Below, one piece after another: positions 1 to 10,940 of a DNA stretch of 64,000 bases. The stretch is from Anomaloglossus baeobatrachus (lineage: Eukaryota > Chordata > Amphibia > Anura > Aromobatidae). Every line of letters begins with the position of its first letter. Positions within the stretch are counted from its first letter, which is position 1. Under the pieces are notes generated by a model. The model ran no database searches. It was not told the DNA's origin and saw only the letters and a list, made by a program, of their open reading frames with translations. The translations under genes and the position numbers were made by a program. Where the stretch lies: NCBI RefSeq assembly GCF_048569485.1, contig NC_134359.1, positions 32,655,496-32,719,495 of the forward strand. Reading direction: 5' to 3'.

Positions 1-435
1 ACAGTGGTGGCTAGTGGGGCATGCATACTCACAGTGGTGGCTAGTGGGGCATGCATACTCACAGTGGTGGCTAGTGGGGCATGCATACTGACAGTGGTGG
101 CCAGTGGAGCATGCATACTGACAGTGGTGGCCTGTGGAGCATGCATACTGACAGTGGTGGCTAGTGGGGCATGCATACTGACAGTGGTGGCTAGTGGGGC
201 ATGCATACTCACAGTGGTGGCTAGTGGGGCATGCATACTCACAGTGGTGGCTAGTGGGACATGCATACTCACAGTGGTGGCTAGTGGGACATGCATACTC
301 ACAGTGGTGGCTAGTGGGGCATGCATACTCACAGTGGTGGCTAGTGGGGCATGCATACTCACAGTGGTGGCTAGTGGGGCATGCATACTCACAGTGGTGG
401 CTAGTGGGGCATTCATACTGGCCCTGGGGGGGCTG
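1..435. repeat. 30-bp minisatellite, about 14 copies
   Basis: The unit begins acagtggtggctagtggggc and repeats every 30 bases with few substitutions, and the array runs off the left edge of the window. Because 30 is a multiple of three, several frames stay open (for example 163 residues on the plus strand), but the translation is only a ten-residue repeat with no start context or splice signals. I read it as satellite DNA, not a gene. Confidence 0.95.
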
Positions 436-1007
436 AGGGCACAGGTAGGCAGCACAGCAGCAGAGTCTGAGGGCTCCTCTGGCTGCTTTCTCTGAGTCCC
501 ATGTGTGTCTGCTTTTTCTATTGCAGGCACAGGGGGACCTGAGAAGACACAAGTGCTGCTCCCCTGCTCTCCCCCCCTCCTGCTAATGGTGCACTTACCT
601 CAGTTTGTAGAGCAGACGTTTTTGAAGCAGCCGCTGTGTAGATAAGCCGGTCACATGTGAGGAATGGATCCTGGGTAGAAGGGGCAGGCAGAGGGGGCGT
701 GGCCAACATCGAGTGAGTAGGAGGAGGGGACAAGGGGGGCATCCGAGGAGTGTGTGTGTCCAGCATTGAGCGGGCGTGGACGACAGCAAAAGGGGGCGTG
801 GCTAACAACATAGATGCCGTAGAAGGCATCCAGAGTGGGCGCGTGGCAGCTGCTTATCACTGACTGCGGGATGCATAGCTCCCGGCAGTGAGAGCGAAGC
901 TGAGGCATAGATCAGGCCATGCCTCCAACTCTCAGCAAGACGGGCGGGCCGGTCACAGACAGTAGGCGGGCCGCATCCGGCCCGCGGGCCGACCCTTGCC
1001 CAGGTCT
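436..1007. other. GC-rich flank, no gene recognised
   Basis: It holds loosely repeated G-rich stretches with gggggcgtgg-like motifs at 690-800. A self-complementary cggcccgcgggccg motif at about 977-993 resembles the ends of some hAT transposons, but I cannot delimit an element. No exon or RNA gene is visible. Confidence 0.5.
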
Positions 1008-2917
1008 GGCCTAAAGGATGCGTCTGCCCAAGCTCGCATCTGCCGAAGCAAGAGCATGCACTTGGTAGTGCTTCCAAAAGATATGCAGACTAGTCCAAGT
1101 GGCAGTCTGACAGACCTGCTGAGCCGTAGCCTGGGCCTGAAAGCCTAAGAGGCACCGACAGCCCTGGTCAAGTGTGCCTTGATCCCCGGCGGGAGAGGCA
1201 CTTGAGTACCCTGGTAGGTATCGGAAATGGCCGACCTAAACCAAGGAGCCAGGGTCGGCTTAAAAACCGAAAGGCCCTTACGCTGACCAGCAGTCAGCAC
1301 AAAAAAAGAGGTGCACCGCCTAAGAACAGCGGTGCGAGACACATAGATCCGGAGCGCCCGCACCAGATCCAGAGTATGCAACGCCCTTTCAAAGCGATGA
1401 ACAGGAGCCGGACAAAAGGAAGGCAGGGAAAATGCCCCGGATAAGGTGGAACAGCAACCACCTTAGGGAGAAAGTCCGGAGTCGGACGGAGAACCACCTT
1501 GTCTTGATGAAGGGAGGACTCCGAAGAGAGTGCGGCCAAAACAGAGACTCTCTTGAGGGAAGTTATGGCCACTAGAAAGACCACCTTCTGTGAAAGATTA
1601 AACTAAGAAACCTCCCTAAGAGGCTCAAAGGGGGGGTTTCCGGAAGCCGTGAGGACCGAATCAAGGTCCCAGGGCTCCAAGGGCCGCCGGTAAGGCGGAA
1701 TGATGTGAGATACGCCCTGCATGAAGGAGCGCACCTGGGCCAGCCGGGCGATACGCCGCTGGCACAACACTGATAGAGCCGAGACCTGTCCCTTAAGGGA
1801 ATTGAGGAATAGTCCTAGCTGCAGACCGGACTGTAGAAAGGACAGGAGGGTCGGCAAGGCCAAAAGGCCAAAGGATACTTCCGAGCTCGAGTCAGAGTGG
1901 AGATGACTTCAGGAGGGATACCAGAAGTCGACAAGATCCATGACTCAAACGCCACGNNNNNNNNNNNNNNNNNNNNNNNNNNNNNNNNNNNNNNNNNNNN
2001 NNNNNNNNNNNNNNNNNNNNNNNNNNNNNNNNNNNNNNNNNNNNNNNNNNNNNNNNNNNNNNNNNNNNNNNNNNNNNNNNNNNNNNNNNNNNNNNNNNNN
2101 NNNNNNNNNNNNNNNNNNNNNNNNNNNNNNNNNNNNNNNNNNNNNNNNNNNNNNNNAGTGTCCGCTCCCTGTGCTGAACAGCCGCTGGGCGGAGCCACAC
2201 TGTCCCTCTGCATGACTGACATGCAGAGGGAGTGAAACCGAAACTAGGCCTCAGGCGAAGCCGGGGCCTAGATTTAAACATGCGGCCAGCGTGCAGGCAC
2301 CATCGGCGCGGTTCTCCAGTGAAAACTGCAGAACCGGCCGGAAATGTTACCACAGTTACATAACACACTCCCCCCAATAAATAAAGTACAAGGGGCCCCT
2401 GGAACGACCACTTTCTGTGGTAAAAACGTCTCAATACTTAGCTTTTGAGACGCAGGTGCCAGGTCCCTGGGGGGTCATCGCTCCGTCCGGCAGGATCCTG
2501 AACAGGGCTGCGGATGGAGATGGATGGATGCAAAGCAGTGAGAACCGAGATGGCTCCCACTTCAAGCCAGAGCCCCAGGGGATGGTGAAGGAGCGCGCAT
2601 GTGAAGGCTCCAGCCTTGTAAAGTCAACCTTAACAGCACCGCCGACACAGTGGGGTGAGAAGGGACATGCCGGGAGTCCAGATTGGACCCGCTTTTCTTC
2701 CAAATCTTTGAAATCCAAAAAATCAAAAATCAGAGAATGCATGTGTGTGTGTGACCTCCTGAACACAAAGCATTTGAAACTGGCTAGGACTGGCTACCAG
2801 GGGGTGTATATGCTAGGAGGGAGGAGCTACACGTTTGAGTGTAGTACTTTGTGTGTCCTCCGGAGGCAGAAGCTATACACCCATGGTCTGGGTCTCCCAT
2901 AAGGAACGATGAAGAAA
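1008..2917 (-). mobile_element. Partial DIRS-family retrotransposon, copy A
   Basis: This is a fossil. Reading on the minus strand, 2157-2917 holds a terminal repeat and leader like those of the other DIRS copies here. Across a 200-N gap, 1008-1956 encodes the tyrosine recombinase part: the segments SLKGQVSALSV and IPPYRRPLEPWDL match copies B, C and D. It is broken, with several breaks, and the gag and reverse transcriptase parts are not visible. Divergence from the other copies is clearly greater, suggesting an older insertion. Confidence 0.8.
1957..2156. other. Assembly gap of 200 N
   Basis: Exactly 200 undetermined bases, probably a placeholder of unknown true size. It lies inside the DIRS copy A remnant, so the missing gag and reverse transcriptase part could lie here. 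Confidence 0.95.
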
Positions 2918-3060
2918 ACTGAGGAGCCCGTGATGCACGGGAGGGTGTATAGGCAGAGGGGAGGGGTTACACTTTTTAAAGTGTAATACTTTGTGTGGCC
3001 TCCGGAGGCAGAAGCTATACACCCGATTGTCTGGGTCTCCCAATGGAGCGACAAAGAAAT
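2918..3060 (-). mobile_element. Solo DIRS terminal repeat
   Basis: A fossil fragment. It starts actgaggagcccgtgatgca and ends caatggagcgacaaag, nearly identical to the terminal repeats of copy D at 61485-61615 and, inverted, 56093-56235. It abuts the terminal repeat of copy A directly, so two terminal repeats of different subfamilies sit in tandem. Confidence 0.75.
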
Positions 3061-4196
3061 ACACTTACTTGAGCTGAGCTTCCACCCCACACCTCTTGCC
3101 CGGACGGCCTCGCTGCAGGAGTCTCTGTCGGAGATGAGCTTGTACCTGGAATGTGCATTGGGCAAATATTACAATATGAATTACAGAACTAACCCGTACA
3201 GCGCAACACTGATCATCAGCACATTAGATGCATTTCTATACAAAGTTTTTGTAACTTTTTTTAAACTTCAATTTACTTAATTAGGTAAAACAAGAGTTAT
3301 ATAATTAAAGGAATTCCTCCCAAAAAAATGCACGACTGGGACTTCACAAACACATAGCTGTGTGCCACTGTCGAAGGTTGTATTTTTGCACAGAAATGCC
3401 CTGTGCAAATATTTCCCCCTATAGGGAACTAGCATGTCTTGGACAAGTATTAGAAAGCCCCAGTCACTAATACACAGGCGCATATATGTCATCTAGGGGT
3501 CTTTGTTATGCCCTCGGCTACAATGGCAACCTATCAGCAGCACTCTGCGATGGAATCACAGGCAGGGCCCCTTACCTGTCAGATTCTTTAGGAGCCGCAC
3601 ACATACTGTGGATTGTATAATGTAGCTGTCAGCGGCCGCAGGATCTTCGCTGTGTGGGAACAATCCATGACTCCCTACCATGGCACTTGATAAGAGGGAT
3701 TTGTCCACCCTTGGGGTACAAGTCTGCAGACAGAATCTTCACAGCACACACAGTCAGGATTCTCCGGTGCCAGGAGATGGCGGGCACCTGACCACAAGTA
3801 TGCAATTTGAATATGTACGGTCAAGTGCCAACTAGACGTACGCGGCCTCGCTTCATACAAGTGAGGCTGGACACGTCTAGTCGGAATGTGGCCAGAAACA
3901 CACAAATCACATATTTGCGGTCACATGATCACTGGTTCAACGCCAGAGAATCCTGACAGCGAGTGGCCTGCACGCTGTCAGGATTCACAAGTCTGCAGAC
4001 TTGCACCCAAAGGTTAGACTATCCCTTTAATACATGGTTGCCTCAACTCTACCAGAGCAGGGTGTCCCCCCCCCCCCCAACTCTTTAAAGAAAGTGCTTT
4101 TTTTTCTTCCAAAAAGCCATAAGCTTTTATTTTATACTTCTCTATCGACATAGCTATGTGAGTTCTTTTATATATTGGTTCAACTTAGCGGTACAT
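3061..4196. other. Intron or intergenic sequence, no gene recognised
   Basis: Mixed-composition DNA, presumably ORC4 intron. A splice-flanked open stretch on the minus strand at about 3066-3147 does not match ORC4. The motif caagtctgcagac occurs twice (about 3720 and 3988), and a C-run lies at 4068-4078. I see no delimitable element. Confidence 0.5.
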
Positions 4197-4734
4197 TTAA
4201 AGTGCACTGACCACCAGGATTTTCCTATATAACCGAAAGCCAGTGCTATACTGGCGCTATCATGCTGATTCTATACATACCTTTAGTTGTGAGATCGGAT
4301 GTATACTTTCTGAAATATAGGCAAGTAAAGCTTGTGAAATGCACTGTTACTTGATTGATAGACGCTGCAGAATATCTAATGGTGTGTCAGGTTTTACTAG
4401 TTATTCTCGCCCCTGTCTGCTGCCTGTCCTTCCTCCCCATGTCTCTGCTATTACAAGGAGAGGAAGGATGGGGAGGGGGATGGGAATGAGAGGGGAGGGG
4501 AGGGACACAGACAGTCAGACACAGGCGGGAATAACTAGCAAACTTGACTCACCTATTACATATTCTCCAGCACCTATCAATCAAATAATAGTGCATTTCA
4601 CAAACTTTACTTGCCTGTATTTCAGAAACTATACATCCGATCTCACAACTAAAGGTATGTATATACTCAGCCTGATAGCACCAGTATAGCACTGGCTTTA
4701 GGTTATCTAGGAAAATTCTGGTGGTTGGTCCTTT
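4197..4734. mobile_element. Foldback MITE, TTAA-type, copy 1
   Basis: The two ends are long inverted repeats: ccaggattttcctatataac at the left and its complement ending ggaaaattctggtgg at the right, with arms of roughly 200 bases. The left flank is TTAA (4197-4200), as in the related copies at 31249 and 48215. TTAA target sites are typical of piggyBac-type elements. There is no coding content, so it would depend on a transposase supplied elsewhere. Confidence 0.75.
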
Positions 4735-5230
4735 CTGATGTTTCAATTGTTTTTGGTTTTTTTTTCAAAAACAAAAAAAAACCCATTAATTTTCGAGATA
4801 TAATTTCTTTTTTGTTTTACCTCAAGAGCGGGGTCTCATTCCTGGAATGTTCTCTCCGCTCACCTCTAACAGAGCTCAAAACGGCTGAGTAAGCAGAAGG
4901 GAAGTTTCTAAACCTCCATAGAAAAGAAAGGAGAGCCGTGCATCCAACAGGAGCCTCCAGGCCCCCTTTCTCAAGGGTGACAATCGCATCAATCACACAT
5001 TTATGGCCGCTTGCCAGGATATGTCATAAATGTAAACAACGCTAACCCCTTAACCCGTCATTCCTACCATCGTAGATGGATATTATTGGATAGCCCCTGC
5101 AAAAAAAAATCCCTTGCAATTTACTGCCATTTAACCTTTTCAGTCATTAATGAGATATTAACACTTTTCTTTTGTTTACATCCTGTTGCCTAGGAGACCG
5201 ACCATCAAGGTTTTTTAGCTTTTAGCTTTT
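4735..5230. other. AT-rich intronic stretch, nothing recognised
   Basis: Contains T and A homopolymer runs (4753-4780) and no exon-like or repeat structure that I can define. Confidence 0.5.
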
Positions 5231-5874
5231 ACAGGGAACCTGTCACCAGTTTTTTGCTTTATAAGCTGCGGCCACCACCAGTGGGCTCTTATATACAGTA
5301 TTCTGGAATGCTGTATATAAGAACCCAGGCCGCTGTGTACAACATAAAAAATACTTTATAATACTCACCTAAACCGGTCGCTGCGGTGGATGTTGCTCAG
5401 ATGTGCGTCTTCGTCCTCAAGTGCCAGCGCCTCCTCTTTCAGCCATCTTTGTCGCTGCCTCTGTCGTCCTTCTGAAGCCACGGTGCATGTTACGTCCGAC
5501 ATCATTCACACTCGCCGGCATTCAGGTCTTGAGCAGGCGCACTTTGATTTTACCTGAGCAGGGCAGATCAAAGTATTATAGTGCGCATGCGCACGGGACC
5601 GGCGAGTGTGTATGTCATAGACGCGTCATGCACTGCGGCTTTAGAAGGAGGATGAAGATGGCCAAAAGAGGAGGTGCCTGCACCGGAAGGCGAAGACGCC
5701 CATCTGAGCCACATCCACCTCAGTGACCGGTTTAGGTGAGTATTATAAAGTGACTTTATATTCTACACAGCATCCTGGGCTCTTATATACAGCATGTTAG
5801 AATGCTGTATATAAGAGCCCGGTGGTGGTGGCCGCAGCTTATAGGGCAAAAAACTCGTGACAGGTTCCCTTTAA
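5231..5874. mobile_element. Foldback MITE with acctgtca ends
   Basis: The left end agggaacctgtcaccag is mirrored by the right end gtgacaggttccct. The arms include a gctgtatataag segment repeated in inverted orientation near 5310 and 5805 and taaaccggtc near 5373 and 5730. The centre is GC-richer and non-coding. The element at 13749-14493 has the same terminal motif and a different interior. Confidence 0.75.
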
Positions 5875-6104
5875 GAACTACAATGAGATTAGAAAGCAAC
5901 TGCGTGCTCCAGCGTCAATAGAAAAAAACTTTGCATGTTCTGCTGTCCACCAGTGGTGGTCGGTCTCCAAGGCAACGAGCTGTAAACAGAACAAAAATGT
6001 TGATGTCTTAAGAACGAATGAAAATTTTAAAAAGCAATAAATTGCAGAATTACTCGTATTTACAAGCACTGTCTGACAATATACATTTATTAATATCAAA
6101 TTAA
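5875..6104. other. ORC4 intron, nothing recognised
   Basis: Short unique-looking stretch between two repeats with no exon signal. Confidence 0.4.
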
Positions 6105-6318
6105 TCCCTTTAAGAGGCTTGTACATGATAGCTAGACCACCATAGCTACTCTTCTTCAGAAACAGCGCCTCCCCTGTCCATGGCTGTGACTGGAATTGCA
6201 GCTCGGCTCCATTAATGTGAATAGGACTGAGCTGCAGTACCACACACAGCCTGTGGGCAGTGGTGGCACTGTCCTTGTAAGAAAGCAGCCATTTTTTCTG
6301 GCTAGACCCCCTTTATGT
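6105..6318. repeat. Interspersed repeat beside the ORC4 exon
   Basis: The segment containing ctccattaatgtgaatagga and gaaagcagccatttttt has the look of a common anuran interspersed repeat ending in a short ccccctttat tract. It ends about ten bases from the ORC4 splice donor. Family assignment is from memory and tentative. Confidence 0.4.
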
Positions 6319-6328
6319 GCACATTTAC

Positions 6329-6391
6329 CTGGGAAATGCATTCTCCAATAGGGAGACTCTTCTCCTTGTTCTTCCTTTTGCTCATGATTCA
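6329..6391 (-). CDS. ORC4: ORC4, exon carrying the start codon (residues 1-19)
   Basis: ORC4 is an AAA+ family subunit of the origin recognition complex, which marks replication origins in the nucleus. On the minus strand an acceptor (cctcgcag, ending at 6392) is followed by six leader bases, the ATG at 6385-6383, and 19 codons reading MSKRKNKEKSLPIGECISQ. A consensus donor (cag|gtaaatg) starts at 6328. The human protein begins MSSRKSKSNSLIHTECLSQ, so start, length and exon end all fit. The head-to-head position with MBD5 is the known vertebrate order. The next exon should start with VQRIL-like sequence. I do not find it between 1 and 6328, so it is either outside the window or too diverged to see by eye. 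Confidence 0.88.
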
Positions 6392-6451
6392 CTGCGAGGG
6401 ATAAAGTGAACACAATAAAGGGCCTATGCCCGGTCCTCAGGGTCCGCTCAC

Positions 6452-6600
6452 CTCCTGACAGGATCTCAGAAGCTCCCGCTGCTCAGCTCCAACCATGTGA
6501 TGACAACTTGTTCCGACTCCGCCCCCTTCACCCGTTACCCTGGAGACCGAGTCAGCTCGACTTCCGGAATGCCGTCACTTCCGGGATCTCCTTGCCCCCG
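6452..6600 (-). other. ORC4: ORC4 non-coding first exon (candidate)
   Basis: On the minus strand the promoter-proximal sequence ends at a good donor (aggag|gtgagcgg, exon base 6452). The next acceptor is only 60 bases on. Either this is a very short first intron or transcription runs unspliced into the ATG exon. The upstream (high-coordinate) limit is a guess at the transcription start. Confidence 0.5.
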
Positions 6601-6660
6601 GTGCATTGTGGGTCCCCGCCTCCTACGCTCTGGCCCGGACATGCGCAGTTGGAAAACTCC
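6480..6660. promoter_or_regulatory. Bidirectional ORC4/MBD5 promoter
   Basis: A CpG-rich, TATA-less segment lies between the divergent first exons. Visible motifs are two ETS/GABPA sites (acttccgg at 6560-6567 and 6577-6584), a ZNF143/Staf-like core on the minus strand (cccacaatgca, complement of 6602-6612), an NRF1-like catgcgcag at 6640-6648, and an RFX X-box-like gttaccctggagac at 6534-6547. This mix is typical of divergent housekeeping promoters. Motif calls are by eye. Confidence 0.75.
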
Positions 6661-6940
6661 CATCTTTCTCCTAAGGAGCCAGGGAAGCAGGAGCTGCCCG
6701 GGGAGCCGGAGTGGGGGTGCTGAGGGCTGCCGTGTCCGGTCCGGGGCTGCGGGTGTGAGAGGGACCGCTGCCCTCCGCCTCCCAGCTAGATGCGGGTCGG
6801 GCTGACCCGGGGGGGAGGGGGGAGCGCTCTCCAGGCCTGGGCCGCACACTGAGAGGGACAGGAGCCCCCCGGAGCCCACCTCAGGTGCCGCTCCACCAGC
6901 CTGTGTGCTGAGGAGGCCGGAGACAACACTACAAGCGCTG
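6600..6940 (+). other. MBD5: MBD5 non-coding first exon (candidate)
   Basis: GC-rich sequence downstream of the shared promoter ends in a strong donor (gcgctg|gtgagtgg, exon base 6940). The first MBD5 coding exon lies 33.5 kb further on, and human MBD5 also has a long, multi-exon 5' leader. The start at about 6600 is inferred from the promoter motifs. Confidence 0.6.
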
Positions 6941-7118
6941 GTGAGTGGGGTACACAACTCTGCAGGGGCTGCCTGCAGAGGGGCTGGGGCAGCTGGGTGA
7001 CAGTGCTGAGGGGACTGATAGCATGGCAGCTCCACTGAGGGCACAGACAGTGCAGCAGGATGGAGGCAGGTAGCACTGACTGGAGGCGGGGATCACCAGG
7101 TGAGGGGGCGGCGTCTGC

Positions 7119-8066
7119 ATGGGGTAAGAGCCCATCAGGTGACAGTGGCTGAGTGTGCTGGGGTAAGAGCCCATCAGGTGACAGAGGCTGAGTGTGCTGG
7201 GGTAAGAGCCCATCAGGTGACAGGGTCTGAGTGTGCTGGGGTAAGAGCCCATCAGGTGACAGGGGCTGAGTGTGCTGGGGTAAGAGGCCATCAGGTGACA
7301 GGGTCTGAGTGTGCTGGGGTAAGAGGCCATCAGGTGACAGGGTCTGAGTGTGCTGGGGTAAGAGCCCATCAGGTGACAGGGGCTGAGTGTGCTGGGGTAA
7401 GAGCCCATCAGGTGACAGGGGCTGAGTGTGCTGGGGTAAGAGGCCATCAGGTGACAGGGGCTGAGTGTGCTGGGGTAAGAGGCCATCAGGTGACAGGGGC
7501 TGAGTGTGCTGGGGTAAGAGGCCATCAGGTGACAGGGGCTGAGTGTGCTGGGGTAAGAGCCCATCAGGTGACAGGGGCTGAGTGTGCTGGGGTAAGAGCC
7601 CATCAGGTGACAGGGGCTGAGTGTGCTGGGGTAAGAGCCCATCAGGTGACAGGGGCTGAGTGTGCTGGGGTAAGAGCCCATCAGGTGACAGGGGCTGAGT
7701 GTGCTGGGGTAAGAGCCCATCAGGTGACAGGGGCTGAGTGTGCTGGGGTAAGAGCCCATCAGGTGACAGGGGCTGAGTGTGCTGGGGTAAGAGCCCATCA
7801 GGTGACAGGGGCTGAGTGTGCTGGGGTAAGAGCCCATCAGGTGACAGGGGCTGAGTGTGCTGGGGTAAGAGCCCATCAGGTGACAGGGGCTGAGTGTGCT
7901 GGGGTAAGAGCCCATCAGGTGACAGGGGCTGAGTGTGCTGGGGTAAGGGCCCATCAGGTGACAGGGGCTGAGTGTGCTGGGGTAAGAGCCCATCAGGTGA
8001 CAGGGGCTGAGTGCTGGGGTAAGAGCCCATCAGGTGACAGGGGCTGAGTGTGCTGGGGTAAGAGCA
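7119..8066. repeat. 39-bp minisatellite, about 24 copies
   Basis: The unit contains gagcccatcaggtgacaggg and gctgagtgtgctggggtaag. Each copy holds a CAGGTG E-box and a 5' splice-site-like ggg|gtaagag. The 39-base period keeps frames open on both strands (315 residues on plus, 427 on minus). The translations are pure repeats, so I do not call a gene. The array starts under 200 bases after the MBD5 exon 1 donor. Confidence 0.95.
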
Positions 8067-8230
8067 CATGGGGCCTAGAGTGCAAAGGGGGAGTGTCCGT
8101 CAGGTGATGAGGGTCGCGGAGGAAAGAGGGTGAGTGCCCATCAGTTGACTGGTCCAAGTGTGTTGGGGCGTGAGTGCCCATCAGGTGTCGGGACCAAGTA
8201 TTGTGTGTGGGGGCCGGGAGTACCCATCAG
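8067..8230. repeat. Diverged linker between two minisatellite arrays
   Basis: Spaced, degenerate copies of the shared core gcccatcaggtg join the 39-bp and the roughly 42-bp arrays, indicating a common origin. Confidence 0.7.
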
Positions 8231-10500
8231 GTGACGGGGGCGCATGTGTGGGGGTATGGGTGCCGATCAGGTGACGGGGGCGCATGTGTGGGGGTATGGG
8301 TGCCGATCAGGTGACGGGGGGGCGCATGTGTGGGGGTATGGGTGCCGATCAGGTGACGGCAGGGGCGCATGTGCAGGGGTATGGGTGCCCATCAAGTGAC
8401 GGGGGGGCGCATGTGCGGGGGTATGGGTGCCCATCAAGTGACGGGGGGGGCGCATGTGCGGGGGTATGGGCGCCCATCAAGTGACGGGGGGGCGCATGTG
8501 CGGGGGTAGGAGTGCCCATCAAGTGACGGGGGGGCGCATGTGCGGGGGTATGGGTGCCCATCAAGTGACGGGGGCGCATGTGCGGGGGTATGGGTGCCCA
8601 TCAAGTGACTGGGGGCGCATGTGCGCCCATCAAGTGACTGGGGGCGCATGTGCGGGGGTATGGGTGCCCATCAAGTGACGGGGGGGCGCATTTGTGGGGG
8701 TATGGGTGCCCATCAAGTGACGGGGGGCGCATGTGCGGGGGTATGGACGCCCATCAAGTGACGGGGGGTGCATGTGCGGGGGTATGGGCGCCCATCAAGT
8801 GACGGGGGGGCGCATGTGCGGGGGTATGGGTGCCCATCAAGTGACGGGGGGGCGCATGTGCGGGGGTATGGGTGCCCATCAAGTGACGGGGGGGCGCATG
8901 TGCGGGGGTATGGGTGCCCATCAAGTGACGGGGGGCGCATGTGCGGGGGTATGGGTGCCCATCAAGTGACGGGGGGCGCATGTGCGGGGGTATGGGCGCC
9001 CATCAAGTGACGGGGGGGGGCGCATGTGCGGGGGTATGGGCGCCCATCAAGTGACGGGGGGGCGCATGTGCGGGGGTATGGGCGCCCATCAAGTGACGGG
9101 GGGGCGCATGTGCGGGGGTATGGGCGCCCATCAAGTGACGGGGGGGCGCATGTGCGGGGGTATGGGTGCCCATCAAGTGACGGGGGGGCGCATGTGCGGG
9201 GGTTTGGGTGCCCATCAAGTGACAGGAGGGCGCATGTGCAGGGGTTTGGGTGCCCATCAAGTGACGGGGGGGGGCGCATGTGCGGGGGTATGGGTGCCCA
9301 TCAAGTGACGGGGGGGGCGCATTTGTGGGGGTATGGGTGCCCATCAAGTGACGGGGGGGCGCATTTGTGGGGGTATGGGTGCCCATCAAGTGACGGGGGG
9401 CGCATGTGCGGGGGTATGGACGCCCATCAAGTGACGGGGGGTGCATGTGCGGGGGTATGGGCGCCCATCAAGTGACGGGGGGGGCGCATGTGCGGGGGTA
9501 TGGGTGCCCATCAAGTGACGGGGGGGCGCATGTGCGGGGGTATGGGTGCCCATCAAGTGACGGGGGGGCGCATGTGCGGGGGTATGGGTGCCCATCAAGT
9601 GACGGGGGGCGCATGTGCGGGGGTATGGGTGCCCATCAAGTGACGGGGGGGGCGCATGTGCGGGGGTATGGGCGCCCATCAAGTGACGGGGGGCGCATGT
9701 GCGGGGGTATGGGCGCCCATCAAGTGACGGGGGGGGGCGCGTGTGCGGGGGTATGGGCGCCCATCAAGTGACGGGGGGGGCGCATGTGCGGGGGTATGGG
9801 TGCCCATCAGGTGAAGGGGGGGCGCATGTGCGGGGGTAGGAGTGCCCATCAAGTGACGGGGGGGCGCATGTGCGGGGGTATGGGTGCCCATCAAGTGACG
9901 GGGGGGCGCATGTGCGGGGGTATGGGTGCCCATCAAGTGACGGGGGGGCGCATGTGCGGGGGTATGGGTGCCCATCAAGTGACGGGGGGGCGCATGTGCG
10001 GGGGTATGGGTGCCCATCAAGTGACGGGGGGCGCATGTGCGGGGGTATGGGTGCCCATCAAGTGACGGGGGGGCGCATGTGCGGGGGTATGGGCGCCCAT
10101 CAAGTGACGGGGGGGGGCGCGTGTGCGGGGGTATGGGCGCCCATCAAGTGACGGGGGGGCGCATGTGCGGGGGTATGGGTGCCCATCAGGTGAAGGGGGG
10201 GCGCATGTGCGGGGGTAGGAGTGCCCATCAAGTGACGGGGGGGCGCATTTGTGGGGGTATGGGTGCCCATCAGGTGAAGGGGGGCGCATGTGCGGGGGTA
10301 TGGGTGCCCATGAGGTGAAGGGGGGGGCGCATGTGCGGGGGTATGGGTGCCCATGAGGTGAAGGGGGGGGCGCATGTGCGGGGGTATGGGTGCCCATGAG
10401 GTGAAGGGGGGGCGCATGTGCGGGGGTATGGGTACCCATCAGGTGAAGGGGGGGCGCATGTGCGGGGATATGGGTGCCCATCAGGTGACAGGGGGGGGGC
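8231..10500. repeat. G-rich 41-43-bp minisatellite, about 54 copies
   Basis: The unit contains cgggggtatgggtgcccatc, aagtgacggg and ggcgcatgtg. Unit length varies through the G run (5 to 9 G). Each unit has three G tracts and a near-NRF1 gcgcatgtgc motif. Most carry tcaagtg, some caggtg. The share of cccatcaggtgac with the 39-bp array shows they are related. No coding capacity is inferred. Confidence 0.95.
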
Positions 10501-10940
10501 GCGTGCTGGGATGGGGGTGTAAATGCCCATCAGGTGACGGGGCCTAGAGTGCAGGGGAAATGGGTGCCCATCAGGTGACAGGAGCCGCGGGAGGAGGTTG
10601 TGTGAGTGCTCATCAGTTGACTGGTCCAAGTGTGCTAGGGCGTGAGTGCCCATCAGGTGTCGGGACGAGGGCTGCGTGTGGGGGGGGAGGTGTGAATGCC
10701 CATGAGGTGACGGGGGGGCCGCGGGGTATTGGTGCCCATCAGGTGTCGGTGCTTAGAGTACAGGGGCCGCATATGCCCATCAGGTGACGAGGGCCACGTG
10801 TGGGGGGGGGAGGGGAGATGTGAATGCCCATCAGGTGACGGGGGCTGGGCGTTCTGGGTGTTTTGGGGATTGTGTGAATGCCCATCAGGTGACATAGGCC
10901 ACATGTGCTGAGGGGAGTGAGTGCCCATCAGTGGATGGAG
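10501..10940. repeat. Decayed tail of the minisatellite field
   Basis: The core gcccatcaggtgac recurs about every 60-75 bases with unrelated spacers, giving longer, older-looking units at the array edge. Confidence 0.8.

Noticed and set aside
2417-2902. 161-residue plus-strand frame
   Set aside because: Lies opposite the DIRS copy A leader. The matching copies show this is non-coding terminal and leader sequence.
3066-3147. Minus-strand ORC4 exon 3
   Set aside because: Flanked by splice-like sites, but the translation (YKLISDRDSCSEAVRARG) does not resemble the expected VQRIL... segment of ORC4.
6786-8069. 427-residue minus-strand and 315-residue plus-strand open frames
   Set aside because: They translate the 39-bp minisatellite. 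The period is a multiple of three, so frames stay open on both strands without selection.
8267-10653. Many 60-154-residue frames on both strands
   Set aside because: All are translations of the 41-43-bp G-rich array, cycling through frames as the G run changes length.
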